Translations under genes and position numbers: made by a program
NCBI GenBank assembly: GCA_019636735.1
Contig: JAHBWY010000002.1
Span: 248,001-312,000, forward strand
DNA: 64,000 bases
Source of the DNA: Phycisphaeraceae bacterium
GTDB taxonomy: Bacteria > Planctomycetota > Phycisphaerae > Phycisphaerales > SM1A02
Reading direction: 5' to 3'
Notes under the pieces: generated by a model
Database searches by the model: none
What the model was told of the DNA's origin: nothing
Seen by the model: only the letters and a program-made list of their open reading frames with translations
Shown: positions 1 to 8,034 of the stretch, one piece after another
How the letters are laid out: each line of letters opens with the position of its first letter
Numbering within the stretch: position 1 is the stretch's first letter

Positions 1-123
1 CAGCATGCGGGCCTTCTCGACCACCGCCGCGCGTCGGCCGAGCTTCGCGGCCTGAATGGCCGCGCGGATGGCTGCGGGACCGCTTCCGATGCAGATCAGG
101 TCATATTCGTAGAGCGCGCTCAT
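1..123 (-). CDS. sthA: FAD-dependent pyridine nucleotide oxidoreductase, probably soluble NAD(P) transhydrogenase (partial, N-terminus only)
   Basis: Only the first 41 codons are present; the gene runs off the left edge. The N-terminus reads YDLICIGSGPAAIRAA followed by a second beta-strand ending in VVEK, which is the dinucleotide-binding Rossmann motif (GxGPAA) that starts FAD-dependent disulfide-oxidoreductase-like flavoproteins. The spacing and the VVEK end resemble soluble (Si-specific) NAD(P)+ transhydrogenase, which moves hydride between NADPH and NAD+. Lipoamide dehydrogenase or another family member cannot be excluded, because the redox-active Cys region lies outside the window. The gene is divergent from the phosphatase gene at 189. 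A TATCCT hexamer 10 nt upstream of the ATG could be its -10 element. Confidence 0.6.
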   Translation of the reverse strand, partial: MSALYEYDLICIGSGPAAIRAAIQAAKLGRRAAVVEKARML

Positions 124-152
124 GGGATGGTCGAGGATATCGACGCGACCCC

Positions 153-181
153 TTGCGAAGCTGATGGTGAATGTGAAGAAT
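153..181 (+). promoter_or_regulatory. Candidate promoter for the low-MW phosphatase gene
   Basis: TTGCGA at 153-158 and AAGAAT at 176-181 are separated by exactly 17 nt. The predicted transcription start, near 188, would fall almost on the ATG at 189, giving a leaderless or near-leaderless mRNA. The -10 matches the consensus at only four of six positions, so this is a weak call. Confidence 0.3.
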
Positions 182-188
182 CCTGTGC

Positions 189-734
189 ATGGCCGCCAGG
201 ATTCGAGTTCTCTTCATCTGCTTGGGCAACATCTGCCGGAGTCCTGTCGCGGCGGCGGTCCTTCAGCATCGACTTCGCGAGGTGGGGGCCGACCCGTTCG
301 TGGAAGTCTCCAGCGCGGGGCTCGGGGGTTGGCATGCCGGCGAACGACCCGATGAGCGGGCGCGCGAGGTGGCGGCCCGACACGGCATTCCGATGGTGTC
401 TCGTGCGCGGCAGGTGGAGCCCGATGAGTTCGCGCGCACGCATCTGATCATCTGCATGGATGAACAGAACCGGAGAGGTTTGGCGAGGATGGGTGCGCCG
501 GCCGAACGAGTGCAGCTTCTCAAGAGCTTCTCGGCGACACCGATCGGCGCAACGATGGAAGTCGACGATCCTTACCCGCACGGTCCGGAAGCCTTCGATC
601 TGATGTTCAAGGAGATCATGATCGCGGTCGACGCGCTTGTCGAGCATCTCGTACGCGAACACGAGCTGCCATGTCGGGCGAACGCCGGGGCGAAGCGCGC
701 GAACCGCGCCGAAGGGAAGGACGATGGAGATTGA
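189..734 (+). CDS. Low molecular weight protein-tyrosine phosphatase
   Basis: A 181-residue cytoplasmic phosphatase of the LMW-PTP family, which removes phosphate from phosphotyrosine; the bacterial relatives often act on tyrosine kinases of exopolysaccharide export. The P-loop CLGNICRS starts at residue 11 (nucleophile C11, R17, CX5R signature), and the general-acid loop DDPYP contains D127 at the expected place. It has a C-terminal tail of about 25 basic and polar residues beyond the usual 150-160-residue fold. No Shine-Dalgarno sequence precedes the ATG. The stop codon overlaps the start of the flavin reductase gene by 11 bp, so the two are probably co-transcribed. No tyrosine kinase or polysaccharide export gene lies nearby, so the substrate is unknown. 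Confidence 0.9.
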   Translation: MAARIRVLFICLGNICRSPVAAAVLQHRLREVGADPFVEVSSAGLGGWHAGERPDERAREVAARHGIPMVSRARQVEPDEFARTHLIICMDEQNRRGLARMGAPAERVQLLKSFSATPIGATMEVDDPYPHGPEAFDLMFKEIMIAVDALVEHLVREHELPCRANAGAKRANRAEGKDDGD

Positions 735-1386
735 CCCTGCGACGCTGCCCTCGTCGGAGCGATACAAGCTGCTGATCGGCGCGATCGTGCCGCGACCGAT
801 CGCCGTCGTCGGGACGACTTCGCCCGATGGCGCCTCGGTGAACCTCGCGCCATTCAGCTTCTTTGCCGGCGCTGGAAGTGAGCCAATGTCACTCCTCTTC
901 TGCCCGGCCAATGATGAGCACGGTCATGAGAAGGACTCGCTGCGCAACGCGAAGTCGCGCAGCGAAGGCGGCTCAGGGGAGTTCACCGTCAGCATCGCGG
1001 CCCACCCGATCATCCGGCGCGTGGTCGCCGCAGCCGAGCCGCTTCCCTATGGCGCAAGCGAGTTCGAACTCTCGGGGTTGACACCGAGGCCCGGGGTGAT
1101 GGTGCGGGCGCCGTTCGTGGCGGAAAGCCCGGTTGCCTTTGAGTGCCGAACCCTTCAAGTGATTCGTCTCGATGGCGGGAGCGCCGTGCCCAACGCCGGC
1201 AACATCGTCATTGGCGCCGTCGTGCGAGTGCATGTGCGCGACGAGATGGTTGATGCGCGCCATCGGATCGACCCCGCGAAGCTCGATGCGGTGGGTCGCA
1301 TGGGCGGATTCGGATACGCCACTACGCGCGATCGCTTCGAGCTTCCGTGGGGTGCCGCGGCGCTGGAGATGCCGCCCGGTTCCTGA
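724..1386 (+). CDS. Flavin reductase-like, FMN-binding split-barrel protein
   Basis: A 220-residue protein of the flavin reductase / DIM6-NTAB family, a split-barrel fold that binds FMN and often uses NAD(P)H to reduce flavins or serves as an oxygenase partner. The N-terminus has the typical pattern LIGAIVPRPIAVVGT followed by DGxxNLAPFSFF, the strands and loop that contact FMN phosphate in this family. The ATG at 724 is chosen because it begins just before the family's conserved start and overlaps the upstream phosphatase stop, a translational-coupling arrangement. Upstream in-frame codons belong to the phosphatase region. The downstream neighbour otsA is convergent with only 33 bp between stops. 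The physiological substrate cannot be read from the sequence. Confidence 0.85.
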   Translation: MEIDPATLPSSERYKLLIGAIVPRPIAVVGTTSPDGASVNLAPFSFFAGAGSEPMSLLFCPANDEHGHEKDSLRNAKSRSEGGSGEFTVSIAAHPIIRRVVAAAEPLPYGASEFELSGLTPRPGVMVRAPFVAESPVAFECRTLQVIRLDGGSAVPNAGNIVIGAVVRVHVRDEMVDARHRIDPAKLDAVGRMGGFGYATTRDRFELPWGAAALEMPPGS

Positions 1387-1419
1387 GGAGCATCATCACT
1401 CGCCGCCGCGTTCGTTGCA

Positions 1420-2931
1420 TCAGGTGCGCAGACGCAGGAGTGACTCGGCATCTTCGGGGAAGTCGAACTTGAGCAGCTCCGAGAGAATCTTCGCCCCCCA
1501 ACGATAGACATTGTTCTGGGCGAGATGACTGCGCATGCGCCTCATGCGGCGCGCGCGATCCTCCGCAGGCATGATGAGCGCGGCGTGCATGGCGTCGGCG
1601 ATCTCGTGGATGGCGAACGGGTTCACTTGGATCGCATCGGTGAGTTCGCGGGCGGCGCCGGTGAACTGGCTGAGGACCAGCACGCCGTCATTGTCGATGC
1701 GACTGCCGACGAACTCCTTGGCAACAAGGTTCATGCCATCGTGCAGACTCGTGACCGCCGCAAAGCGAGCCAGTCGGTGAAGGGCCGTCATCTCCACGGG
1801 ATCATGATGGGTCTTGAAGAAGTGAATGGGCTGCCAATCCCGTTCACGCCAGCGGAAGTTGATCTCTTCCACGAGGCGATCGACTTCGTCCTCGATCCGC
1901 TGATAGGGCTCGATATGGCTTCGGCTCGGCGCCGCCACCTGCACGAAGGTCAGCCGACCACGCCACTCGGGGCGGCTGCGAAGCAACTCGTTGACGGCGT
2001 GAAGCCGCTGGGGAATGCCCTTGGAATAGTCGAGCCGATCAATGCCGACACCGATCATCTCGGCGCGGCGGCCGAGCTTTCGGCGCCAGCGCTCCATCGC
2101 CTCTTCGACCTCCGGCGACGAGGCTCGCTGCGACTGGGCTTCGAAGTCGATCGTGATCGGGAAGTCGCGGATCGCGGTGGTGCGTCCACCCTGAGTGATC
2201 TGGAAGCGGTCGGGATCGACACGCGCCTCGATGGTGCGGTCGATGGTCTCGAGGAAGTTCTGGCAGTGGTAGCGGATGTGAAAGCCCAGCAGGTCGTTGC
2301 CGAGCAGGCCTTCCAGGAGCTCCTGCTTCCAGGGGAACGCGCGGAAGACCTCGCGATTGGGCCAGGGAATGTGCCAGAACTGCGCGACGATGATGTTCGC
2401 ATTGGCGCGCTTGAGCATGCGCGGCAGCAGGCAGAAGTGGTAGTCGTGGATGAAGACGAAGCTGGGGGCGTCGCCGACCTCGCTCAGGACGGCGTCGGCG
2501 AAGCGCTCGTTCACGCGGCGATAGCACTCCCAGTCAGCCGGTCGGAAGACCGGCGGCACGAAGGTCACATGACAGAGCGGCCAGAGGGCGCTGTTGGCGA
2601 GGCCGTAGTAGTAGCCTTCCTCCTCCTCCTTCGAGAGCCAGATGCGCCGGAGCGTGTACGAGGGATCTTCCGGAGGGACCCTGATTCGGTCGGAGGTGTC
2701 CACCACCTCTCGGTCCGCTTCGCCCGAGCCGTGCGCGATCCATGTGCCGCCGCTGGCGCGCATGATGGGATCGATCGCCGTCGCCATGCCGCTTGCTGGA
2801 CGCACAACGGTGATCCGATCGCCATCGAATCGGTGAATGAAGGGCTCGCGGTTGGCCACCACGATGAAGCGGTAGCCCTTCATCCTCGACTCGATCATCT
2901 GGTGCAGTGAATCACGCGTCCACACACGCAT
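1420..2931 (-). CDS. otsA: Trehalose-6-phosphate synthase family glycosyltransferase (GT20)
   Basis: A 503-residue GT20 glycosyltransferase, about the usual OtsA length. It joins a sugar nucleotide (UDP- or GDP-glucose) to glucose-6-phosphate, making trehalose-6-phosphate for osmoprotection. Visible family motifs are VANREP near residue 26 (VSNR in E. coli OtsA), HDYHFCLLP, FWHIPWPN, GVGIDRLDYSKG with the donor-binding Arg/Lys, and DGMNLVAKEF. The first strand begins near residue 20, so the Met at residue 17 is an alternative start. No OtsB-like phosphatase gene is adjacent, so dephosphorylation must be encoded elsewhere; the related glucosylglycerol-phosphate synthase cannot be ruled out. 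It lies 89 bp downstream of the DJ-1 family gene on the same strand. Confidence 0.85.
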   Translation of the reverse strand: MRVWTRDSLHQMIESRMKGYRFIVVANREPFIHRFDGDRITVVRPASGMATAIDPIMRASGGTWIAHGSGEADREVVDTSDRIRVPPEDPSYTLRRIWLSKEEEEGYYYGLANSALWPLCHVTFVPPVFRPADWECYRRVNERFADAVLSEVGDAPSFVFIHDYHFCLLPRMLKRANANIIVAQFWHIPWPNREVFRAFPWKQELLEGLLGNDLLGFHIRYHCQNFLETIDRTIEARVDPDRFQITQGGRTTAIRDFPITIDFEAQSQRASSPEVEEAMERWRRKLGRRAEMIGVGIDRLDYSKGIPQRLHAVNELLRSRPEWRGRLTFVQVAAPSRSHIEPYQRIEDEVDRLVEEINFRWRERDWQPIHFFKTHHDPVEMTALHRLARFAAVTSLHDGMNLVAKEFVGSRIDNDGVLVLSQFTGAARELTDAIQVNPFAIHEIADAMHAALIMPAEDRARRMRRMRSHLAQNNVYRWGAKILSELLKFDFPEDAESLLRLRT

Positions 2932-3020
2932 GGCGTACCGCGATGGGCGCGACGATGCAAGTCTGCGCGGCTGAGAGTCGGCTTCGCCGGATGAGTGCGG
3001 GGTCGCCCACAGATGCCGTG

Positions 3021-3680
3021 TCAGGAGGATCGACTCGACGGTCTCGGTGTTGCGGCCGTTCGCGGATGCTCGAGTGTGCGAGCGATCTCGTCGGCCAGAC
3101 TCTTGCCGCTGGAATGCGCGGCGGATGCGAATCGTTCAACCAGGTGGAGCGCGAGGTCGATTCCGCTGGTCACACCGCCGGCCGTGATGATCTCGCCATC
3201 ATCGACCACGCGGTCGCGGACGATCACGGCGCCGCATCGCTCGAGATCATCGATGGCGGCGTGATGGGTGATGGCCCGGCGCCCTCGGAGGAGGTCCGCG
3301 CGTGCGAGCAGCATGGCACCGGTGCAGACGCTGGCAATGATGGTGCCGCGAGCGTGGGCTTCACGAACGGCGCGCGCGACGGTGCCTGGGCCATCGCCGC
3401 GCTCGAACTCGCTCCAGGCGCCGATGCGGGATCGATCGACCCAGCCGCCGCCGGGCACAATGAGAACCTGCGGCGCATGGCCCGTCGGCGCTCGTCGTTC
3501 AATTCGAACCACGAGACCGTTGGACGCTCGCACCTCCTCGGCGCCGTTGATCGTCTCCAGGTCGACGCACCACGCATCCGAGGCAGGCGCCAATCGCCTT
3601 GCCGCCATCGAGAGCACCTCGAAGGGAGCAATGGCGTCGAGTTCGTCGAAGCCGGGGTAGAGCAGAATGCGGTACTGCAC
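3021..3680 (-). CDS. DJ-1/PfpI family protein (isonitrile hydratase / AraC-amidase-like)
   Basis: A 219-residue DJ-1/ThiJ/PfpI-superfamily protein. It starts VQYRILLYPGFDELD, typical of the isonitrile hydratase-like and GATase1-like branch, and has the nucleophile-elbow Cys in SVCTGAMLLA followed by GRRAITHH. The loop VPGGGW carries the conserved glycines. The start is a GTG at 3680, chosen because it places the first beta-strand at the N-terminus; in-frame sequence further upstream belongs to the divergent neighbour. A TACAAC hexamer sits 7 nt before this GTG. Members hydrate isonitriles, deglycate, or hydrolyse amides, and the sequence does not decide between these. The gene is divergent from the acyltransferase-aminotransferase fusion. 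Confidence 0.8.
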   Translation of the reverse strand: MQYRILLYPGFDELDAIAPFEVLSMAARRLAPASDAWCVDLETINGAEEVRASNGLVVRIERRAPTGHAPQVLIVPGGGWVDRSRIGAWSEFERGDGPGTVARAVREAHARGTIIASVCTGAMLLARADLLRGRRAITHHAAIDDLERCGAVIVRDRVVDDGEIITAGGVTSGIDLALHLVERFASAAHSSGKSLADEIARTLEHPRTAATPRPSSRSS

Positions 3681-3735
3681 ACCGCAGGTTGTACCCGCAT
3701 CGCGGTTCAAGGCAGTTCCTGCATGGCTGCAGTGG

Positions 3736-3741
3736 TACGCT
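3736..3741 (+). promoter_or_regulatory. TACGCT -10-like box before the acyltransferase-aminotransferase gene
   Basis: TACGCT lies 8 nt upstream of the ATG at 3750, and no Shine-Dalgarno sequence is present. It is one of a set of TACNNT boxes at the same distance from start codons in this window (see findings). No convincing -35 element is visible. Confidence 0.35.
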
Positions 3742-3749
3742 CCCGCGAC

Positions 3750-5594
3750 ATGTCCGTGCCCTCGAGAACGCGGGTCTCGATCGCGACTGCTGAACAGCGC
3801 GAGCGGATCCGACGACTGCGGCATGAGGTCTATGCGACCGAGCTGGGGCAGCACCAGGAGAACGCCCTGCGAGCGCTCTCCGATGAGCTCGACGAGTTCA
3901 ATGTTCAGATCGTGGCCTCCTGTGGCGATGACCTCGTGGGGTTCGTCACCATCACGCCGGCGGGAAGTCGTCGATTCTCGATCGACAAGTACTTCAAGCG
4001 GGAGGAGCTTCCATTCGAGATGGACGAGGGTGCCCACGAAGTGCGTCTCCTCACCGTTCCTGCGGATCGGCGAGGATCCCGCCTGGCGGCGATCCTCATG
4101 CTGGCGGCGTTCCGTTGGATCGAGGCGCGCGGCGGTCATCGAGTGGTGGCGATCGGCCGGCAGCAGCTTCGGTCCTTCTATGTCAAGGCGGGATTGGAAC
4201 CGCATGGACTTCTGGCCCGATCAGGCAGGGTGACCTATGAGCTCATGAGCGCCACGATCGACCGAGTTCGCGGCATGGAACGGCATCGAAAGATCTCCGC
4301 CCGGATCGGAGACGGTCGCTCATCGATCGAGTGGGACCTCGACGCGCCGCTCGAGCTCGCGCTCGGTCCCGATCATTGCGGTCATCTCGAGTCGTCGGTG
4401 TCGGAGTGCGAAGAGTGCTGCTTTCACGGCGGCGCCGCCTTCGCCGCCATCGGGGAACGATTCGAGCGAGTCGATCGTCACGAGTCCACCATCAACGCCG
4501 ATGTGCTCGACGCCTGGTTTCCGCCGGCACCGGGGGTGCTCCGCGTCCTTCAGGAGTACCTCGCCTGGTCGATTGCCACGGCACCTCCTCAGGACGCGCG
4601 AGGCGTGGTGCGTGAGATCTCCGAGTGCCGCGGACTTCCACCCGAGTCGATCTCGGTCGGCGCCGGCTCGTCGGCGCTCATCCATCGAGCGCTGCGGCTC
4701 TGGTTCGGTGCCGATACGCGCGTGCTGCTGCCTGACCCAACCTACGGCGAGTATGACCATGTGCTCTCGAGGCTCATCGGTTGCAAGGTCGAGCGCATGG
4801 AGCTGCGTGAATCGGAGGGCTTCCGGATTGATCCGGAGCGAGTCATCGCGCGGTGTTGCGCCGAGCGGATCGATCTCCTGATTCTGGTGAATCCGAACAA
4901 TCCGACGGGTCAACTCCTCTCGCGGAGCCAGATCCTTCGCATTCTCGCCTCGACACCCCGCTCGACTCGGATCTGGATCGACGAGGCCTATATCGACTTC
5001 GAGGCGCCGGACGAAACTCTCGAGTCGATCGCCGCTCACGATCCTCGACTGATCGTGTGCAAGTCGCTCTCCAAGGCGCACGCTCTCAGCGGGCTCCGCG
5101 TGGCGTATCTCTGCGCGCATCAGGAGCGTGTGCGCGAGATCAGGCATCTCAGCCCACCGTGGGAGATCGGTCTGCCGGCGCAGATGGCGGCCATCGAGGC
5201 TCTTCGGGACTCTGAGCACGCACGCAGGCATCACGCCGAGACCGTGGAGCTGCGGCGGGAGCTCATGATGTTGATCGACGAGACGATGCCGGAGCTGACG
5301 CTGATTGGAGAGGGCGCAAACTGGCTTCTTCTTCGACTGCCCCCCAACGGTCCGGATGCCAGGGCGCTCTGCGCCGACTGCGCTCGCCGAGGTCTCTTCA
5401 TTCGTGACGCGGGCCGCACAAGCCGTGTTCTTGGCACGCACACGATTCGCATCGCCGTGAAACAGCGCGAGGTCAACAGGCGAATGGTCGCCATCCTTGC
5501 GGACGCAATGCGATCGCGGATGCGGACGCTGGAAGTGCGCGCATCACCGGAAGAGATCGAAGATGTTCAGGTGCCGCGGCCTACGGTGCCGTGA
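3750..5594 (+). CDS. Fusion: GNAT/autoinducer-synthase-like acyltransferase plus class I/II PLP aminotransferase
   Basis: A 614-residue two-domain protein. Residues 10-170 look like a GNAT-fold acyltransferase of the FeeM/LuxI-like type: a helix with RLRHEVYATELGQ, a strand VGFVTITPAG, the EVRLLTVPADRRGSRL acyl-CoA-binding region, and RSFYVKAGLE. Residues about 245-590 are a fold-type I aminotransferase closest in motifs to histidinol-phosphate aminotransferase: NPNNPTG, WIDEAY with the PLP-contacting Asp, SLSKAHALSGLR with Schiff-base Lys442, and a C-terminal TIRIAVK Arg. The linker carries C210, C220, C223 and C224, a possible metal site. The start at 3750 is preferred over 3723 because of the upstream TACGCT box. 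Its 3' end overlaps the convergent M28 gene by 14 bp. It could transaminate and then N-acylate an amino product; the substrate is unknown. Confidence 0.75.
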   Translation: MSVPSRTRVSIATAEQRERIRRLRHEVYATELGQHQENALRALSDELDEFNVQIVASCGDDLVGFVTITPAGSRRFSIDKYFKREELPFEMDEGAHEVRLLTVPADRRGSRLAAILMLAAFRWIEARGGHRVVAIGRQQLRSFYVKAGLEPHGLLARSGRVTYELMSATIDRVRGMERHRKISARIGDGRSSIEWDLDAPLELALGPDHCGHLESSVSECEECCFHGGAAFAAIGERFERVDRHESTINADVLDAWFPPAPGVLRVLQEYLAWSIATAPPQDARGVVREISECRGLPPESISVGAGSSALIHRALRLWFGADTRVLLPDPTYGEYDHVLSRLIGCKVERMELRESEGFRIDPERVIARCCAERIDLLILVNPNNPTGQLLSRSQILRILASTPRSTRIWIDEAYIDFEAPDETLESIAAHDPRLIVCKSLSKAHALSGLRVAYLCAHQERVREIRHLSPPWEIGLPAQMAAIEALRDSEHARRHHAETVELRRELMMLIDETMPELTLIGEGANWLLLRLPPNGPDARALCADCARRGLFIRDAGRTSRVLGTHTIRIAVKQREVNRRMVAILADAMRSRMRTLEVRASPEEIEDVQVPRPTVP

Positions 5595-6765
5595 GTGACG
5601 CGTTCTCGGCATGGGGAGCCGAGGGGCCTGGCCGATCGGCGCCCGCGAGTCGCCCCAGCACTCGTTCCAGTCCTGCGACCACCCGCGCCAGCTTCAGGGC
5701 GTTGATCTTGTCCGGTGTATCGCCCGTCGTGTGGTAGTAGGGGTAACGGAATGGCGCGGTGTCCGTGATCATCAGGCCGGGATAGCCCTCCTGCCAGAAC
5801 GACCAGTGGTCAGACCAACTGATGCCGGGAATGACGCCGGGCAGCGCTGCGCCCTCCGACGGAAACTCCGTGGTCTCCCGAAAGGCCCCGATCACTTCAT
5901 GCAGGAATGCGCGGGAACGCGGGTTGGCGACGAAGCCGATGAAGTTGCCGCGATCGGGGTAGAGCGATCCGAGTGGTGGCGGGTACTTCTGCGACTCCGG
6001 CTCATCGGAGTACCACCCCATCGTCTCGAGTGAGAGCATGCCGACGATTCGGTCGCCCGCTCGACGGGAAGCGCGGGCGTGCGTCAAGGAGCCCATGTCC
6101 TCCGTCTGAAAGTACGGAGGCTCCTCGTCGGCAAAGAGCACAAAGCGAAGGGTGCGCTCCGGCGCGGCGGGTCGCCTGGCGGGCGAGAAGGCCTCGGCCA
6201 GCGCGAGAACCGCGGCCACGCCCGTCGCGTTGTCGTTGGCGCCGGGAGAATCCTCGAAGCTGTCGTAGTGGGCCCCGATGACGAGGATCTCCTCGCTTCG
6301 CGCGCCGCCGTGACGCTCGACGATGATGTTCCCCGGACTCGCCGTCGGATCGTGGTCAGGTGAAGGTTCGCGCCGCGGCTCGTAGCCCATCGATCGCAGT
6401 CGGCGCTCAATGTGGTCGGCCGCTCTGGTGTACGCCCTTGCGAATGCGCGATTGCGCGGGCCAATCTCGCCTGCAAGGAACTGGACATCGCGGGCGAGGG
6501 CCTCCGCGAGCGCCCGCTCGGCCGGGGTCGCTTCCGGCAACGCTCCGGTGAACGAATTCCCGGGCATCACGATCCACATGCGGTGCGCCACGACGAGCGC
6601 GATCGCGATGGCTCCCATGAGCACAAAAAGGCGCACGAGCGCCGCGCGAGAGGCGATGGTGATGCCGCAGAGCCGAAGGGCGCTTGACGGAGAGGCCTTC
6701 GAACAGCCGTGCGAAGCGTCGTGCGAAGGACCGTCCATCGGCTCGCTCAAGCGGGTGTCCTCCAT
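5581..6765 (-). CDS. Membrane-anchored M28 family zinc metallopeptidase
   Basis: A 394-residue protein with one N-terminal transmembrane segment (about residues 43-60) followed by an extracytoplasmic M28 aminopeptidase domain. The co-catalytic zinc site is complete: H166 in GAHYDS, D178 in GANDNATG, catalytic E214 and ligand E215 in FADEEPP, the acidic residue in SLETMGWY, and the final His in YYHTTGDTPDKI. M28 enzymes remove N-terminal residues from peptides or act as glutaminyl cyclase-like enzymes. It is the last gene of the leftward serine block, 87 bp after serC, with a GC-rich hairpin between them, so it may be less expressed than serC. Substrate unknown. Length and motifs are normal for the family. 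Confidence 0.88.
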   Translation of the reverse strand: MEDTRLSEPMDGPSHDASHGCSKASPSSALRLCGITIASRAALVRLFVLMGAIAIALVVAHRMWIVMPGNSFTGALPEATPAERALAEALARDVQFLAGEIGPRNRAFARAYTRAADHIERRLRSMGYEPRREPSPDHDPTASPGNIIVERHGGARSEEILVIGAHYDSFEDSPGANDNATGVAAVLALAEAFSPARRPAAPERTLRFVLFADEEPPYFQTEDMGSLTHARASRRAGDRIVGMLSLETMGWYSDEPESQKYPPPLGSLYPDRGNFIGFVANPRSRAFLHEVIGAFRETTEFPSEGAALPGVIPGISWSDHWSFWQEGYPGLMITDTAPFRYPYYHTTGDTPDKINALKLARVVAGLERVLGRLAGADRPGPSAPHAENASLTAP

Positions 6766-6829
6766 CGCCCCGATCGATCGAATGGCGCCCGTCGCACGAC
6801 GGCCGCCCGCGCCGTCAGCGCACTTGCGG

Positions 6830-6847
6830 CCCCGCGATCGCGTGGGG
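6830..6847 (-). other. GC-rich hairpin just after serC
   Basis: CCCC and GGGG arms enclose an inner CG/CG pair and a four-base loop, starting 5 nt past the serC stop. No U-tract follows on the leftward strand, so it is more likely an mRNA 3'-end or processing structure than a classical intrinsic terminator. Confidence 0.3.
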
Positions 6848-6852
6848 CGACT

Positions 6853-7992
6853 TCAGCCGTTCTTCTTCGCGAACTCCGCCATGAACTGAGCGAGCGCCTC
6901 GCAGCCGGCCTTCGGGAAGGCGTTGTAGATGCTCGCACGAAGGCCGCCTGCATCGCGATGGCCCTTGAGTCCATCCATGCCCGCAGCCTCGGCCTCCTTC
7001 ACGAACTTCTTGTCGAGGTCCTCGCTCGGGCAACGGAAGACCACATTCATGTGGCTCCGGCACTCGCGCGTCGCATGGCCTCGATAGAAGCCGCCGCTGC
7101 CATCGATGGCGGCGTAGATGACTCCGGCCTTCTCGGCATTGCGCTGCTCGATCGCCTTCAGGCCTCCATGCTTCAGGATCCACTTGAAGGTCAGGCCCAT
7201 GACATGAATGCCGAGGGTATTGGGGGTGTTCAGACGGCTGCCGTTCTCGACATGCTTGCGATAGTCGAGCATGGTGGCGATCGGCTGATCCTTGCGCTGC
7301 GTCTCGAGGAAGTCCTTGCGCAGCAGCACAAGCACGACACCGCTGGGGCCGAGGTTCTTCTGAGCGCCCGCGTAGACCATCGCGTGATGCTGGAAGTCCC
7401 AGGGCCTCGCGAACATCTCGCTGCTCGTGTCGGCGACCAGCGGCGCGTTGGTCTTCGGCGGCTCTGGCCAGCGCGTGCCGTAGATGGTGTTGTTCGAGCA
7501 GTAGTGGAGGTAGCACGCGTCAGGAGTGAGCGTGAGTTCGTTCGCGCTCGGCGTGTGGTCGTACTTCGTCTTCGAGCCGTCAAAGGCGACATTCACCTTG
7601 CCGAAGAGCTTCGCTTCCTTGCATGCCTTGGTCGCCCAGACGCCGGTGTCGGGATAGTCGGCGATGCGGCCCGGATGCAGGAAGTTGAGCGGCAGCATGG
7701 CGAACTGAAGCGTCGCGCCACCCTGAAGAAACAGCACATGGTGTGCATCACCGATCCCAGCCACCGCGCGACAGTCCGCTTCAGCCTCCTCGATGATGCG
7801 GTCGTAGACCGGGCCTCGATGGCTGTGCTCCATGATGCCGATGCCGCTTCCGCGCACGCTCCAGATGTCCTCCTGGAGCTGGGCGAGCACCTCCTCCGGC
7901 ATGCACGCGGGGCCCGCTGAGAAGTTGAAGATGCGCTTGGGGCGATTGGAAGCAGAAGTCATGGTGGTGGACGCTGAGGCAAAGGTGGTCAT
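6853..7992 (-). CDS. serC: Phosphoserine aminotransferase
   Basis: A 379-residue fold-type I (class V) aminotransferase that converts 3-phosphohydroxypyruvate and glutamate to phosphoserine and 2-oxoglutarate, the second step of serine synthesis. SerC hallmarks are FNFSAGPACMPEEVL near the start, LFLQGGATLQFAMLP, and GAQKNLGPSG with Schiff-base Lys212. The family start normally lies only a few residues before the FNFSAGP motif, so the ATG at 7962 is a plausible alternative to the ATG at 7992. It follows serA by 42 bp on the same strand and is probably co-transcribed with serA and the upstream DUF1015 gene. No phosphoserine phosphatase (serB) is recognisable in the window. Confidence 0.95.
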   Translation of the reverse strand: MTTFASASTTMTSASNRPKRIFNFSAGPACMPEEVLAQLQEDIWSVRGSGIGIMEHSHRGPVYDRIIEEAEADCRAVAGIGDAHHVLFLQGGATLQFAMLPLNFLHPGRIADYPDTGVWATKACKEAKLFGKVNVAFDGSKTKYDHTPSANELTLTPDACYLHYCSNNTIYGTRWPEPPKTNAPLVADTSSEMFARPWDFQHHAMVYAGAQKNLGPSGVVLVLLRKDFLETQRKDQPIATMLDYRKHVENGSRLNTPNTLGIHVMGLTFKWILKHGGLKAIEQRNAEKAGVIYAAIDGSGGFYRGHATRECRSHMNVVFRCPSEDLDKKFVKEAEAAGMDGLKGHRDAGGLRASIYNAFPKAGCEALAQFMAEFAKKNG

Positions 7993-8034
7993 GGGAAGAT
8001 CCGTGGCGAGGGTGGTGGTTCGGCGGTCTGTTCA

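Noticed and set aside
1525..2910. A 461-codon open frame opposite otsA
   Set aside because: It lies wholly antisense to a clear GT20 enzyme and its translation has no recognisable motif. Long antisense frames are expected at this GC content.
2907..3722. N-terminal 272-codon extension of the acyltransferase-aminotransferase frame
   Set aside because: This stretch is antisense to the DJ-1/PfpI gene and looks non-coding in composition; the acyltransferase fold starts near 3750.
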